A DNA stretch of 64,000 nucleotides from Rosa chinensis (lineage: Eukaryota; Streptophyta; Magnoliopsida; Rosales; Rosaceae). The notes under the pieces were generated by a model, which worked only from the letters and a program-made list of their open reading frames with translations, was not told the origin of the DNA and ran no database searches. Positions within the stretch are counted from its first letter, which is position 1. Every line of letters starts with the position of its first letter. Shown here piece after piece: positions 62,852-64,000 of this stretch. The stretch covers positions 44,372,384 to 44,436,383 of the forward strand of contig NC_037093.1 in the NCBI RefSeq assembly GCF_002994745.2. Direction: 5' to 3'. Position numbers and translations under genes: made by a program.

Positions 62852-63421
62852 GATGAAGATGGAGGAGGAGGAGAAGAAGAGAGAGAATGAAGGAAGGAAA
62901 ATGGGGTTTGGTGGTGTTTATGTGTGAAGGGGGTGGTGAGGGGTTGTGATCAGAGCTCCTCCATAACAGGCTGTTCTTATTCGTATTCGAGTTGTGGGGC
63001 TTGGGTTCTGGTGGGGTCCATTTCTTCTTCGGAATTCTGAATTCTGCGATTTACAGCATTTTCTCCTCTGTGATGGGAGACAGGACAGAGGGAGGGGGCG
63101 TGTTTTCTTGGAATCACGGGAGTTTATAGGTTCGTTCTCGCGATATGTTTGAAGGGGGGGTCTTGATTTGGGGGTTAAGTGCTAATTAAAATAGGGTTCT
63201 TTATTTGGGGGTTTAAGTGCTAATTGGAATAGGGTTCTTAAAATGGAGAACAGGTTTAATTTAGCTGGAGTCATCAATTAGTACTATTCTTAAAATCTAA
63301 ATTTAAAGATTTCTCATTTCTGGGTCCATGAATACCTTTTTAAATATGGTGAGTATTCGGTTAACTCCTCAACTAGAATGGGTAATAAAGCACTAATTTC
63401 TAACTTTAGATTACTTTATTA
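62852..63421 (-). promoter_or_regulatory. Upstream region of the small gene
   Basis: The leader is probably within 62852-63000 and is purine-rich on the plus strand. A TTATAGG near 63124 is TATA-like. An imperfect direct repeat lies at about 63160-63240 (GGGTTAAGTGCTAATT...ATAGGGTTCTT). Confidence 0.35.
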
Positions 63422-63794
63422 GAGCATCTTTAGCAATGCTAGTCATTTTTTAGTCAAATTTTAGCTAAAGTAGCTAAAAAGTTATTTTAGCTAGCCACTT
63501 TAGAATTACATCTGCAGCAATGTTCTCTATTTTAACTAGTTTTGAATTTATATTATTTTTTAAATGAATATTAAATAGTTTAAATGTATTTATAAATTAC
63601 ATAAAATAACTTAAAAGGAATGTTTTAAATTATAGAGAGCCTCATCCCGCTCTCTATATTTAGGAGCGAGATAGCTAAAAGTTATAATAGAGAGCCACTT
63701 AGGAGTCTGGTGCAGCTGCTAAAATACAGAAAAAGCTAAACATGCTCTCCAAAATAGCTAAGGAGCCAAAATAGAGAGTCTGCTAAAGATGCTC
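63422..63794. mobile_element. MITE, 373 bp, TTA target duplication
   Basis: Inverted ends GAGCATCTTTAGCA / TGCTAAAGATGCTC, flanked by TTA (63419-63421 and 63795-63797), as in PIF/Harbinger-type MITEs. The interior shows repeated TAGCTAAA / AGAGAGCC pieces in both orientations. Confidence 0.8.
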
Positions 63795-63837
63795 TTAATT
63801 AAAAAAAAAAAAATCTTTACTGTGCAATATTTTGAAA

Positions 63838-64000
63838 ATGGCGATGGCAAAACCTAGAGTATTGAATAGTGGCCAAGTCGTATCCTACAGCGAATTCAGA
63901 GGGTTTATGTTGATTTCTGAGCAAGCTTTTGGGTTGGAACCGAACTATGGCAAATCATTGTTCTTGGCAAGGTTTCGAGTCTTCATTTTTGGTTCTAAAG
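63838..64000 (+). CDS. Possible first exon running off the window
   Basis: ATG at 63838 (MAMAKPRVLNSGQVVSY) opens 54 codons without a stop to the window end. The codon content looks more gene-like than the AT-rich sequence before it. No domain is recognisable from this fragment and there is no other support. Confidence 0.35.
   Translation, partial: MAMAKPRVLNSGQVVSYSEFRGFMLISEQAFGLEPNYGKSLFLARFRVFIFGSK

Overview
This 64 kb window is nuclear DNA of a flowering plant, almost certainly a eudicot. It is AT-rich, its genes have GT-AG introns, and most of the rest is nested transposable elements. The recognisable genes are plant-specific types: a mitochondrial phosphate carrier like Arabidopsis PHT3;3, a calcium-dependent protein kinase of the CPK5/6/26 group, a CC-NB-LRR resistance protein, and a plastid-targeted protein of unknown role. 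Rosaceae is my guess from the general look of the genes and LTRs. Nothing here proves it.

Layout. 1-3657: decayed Ty1/copia element (+ strand) whose 5' end lies outside the window. 3658-7554: no clear gene, two MITE-like elements and short repeats. 7555-14574: complete but dead Ty1/copia element (- strand) with 228-bp LTRs. A 2.3-kb element with 569-bp inverted arms (9649-11962) sits inside its pol. 14605-15840: non-LTR retroposon with poly(A) tail and 14-bp target duplication. 16829-19727: phosphate carrier gene (+, six exons, 309 aa). 24499-27874: CDPK gene (+, seven coding exons, 568 aa). 29737-31838: plastid protein gene (-, three exons, 368 aa). 33060-39381: CC-NB-LRR gene (+, two coding exons, 1220 aa), with a 1.67-kb Mutator-like element in its intron. 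39773-41990: non-LTR retroposon (-) carrying a MITE and a hAT element. 42644-48310: probable solo LTR holding a gag-only Ty3/gypsy element (43417-45745) and a truncated LTR of the same family. 49593-55312: further LTR-type sequence, poorly delimited. 57647-58997: Mutator-like element filled with purine-rich sequence. 59291-59814: hAT element. 60526-61760: tandem duplication. 62390-62851: small single-exon plant gene (-). 63422-63794: MITE. From 63838 a possible first exon runs off the end.

The host genes are unrelated in function and do not form a pathway. The plastid-protein gene and the NLR gene are divergent and share an upstream region of about 0.5-1.2 kb. The least ordinary structures are two LTR-type insertions whose two outer ends carry the same LTR terminus in inverted orientation (9649-11962 over 569 bp, and 43417-45745 over 26 bp), each with a 5-bp target duplication. 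Also notable are the hairpin motif repeated along the Mutator-like element in the NLR intron, and the homopurine Mutator-like element.
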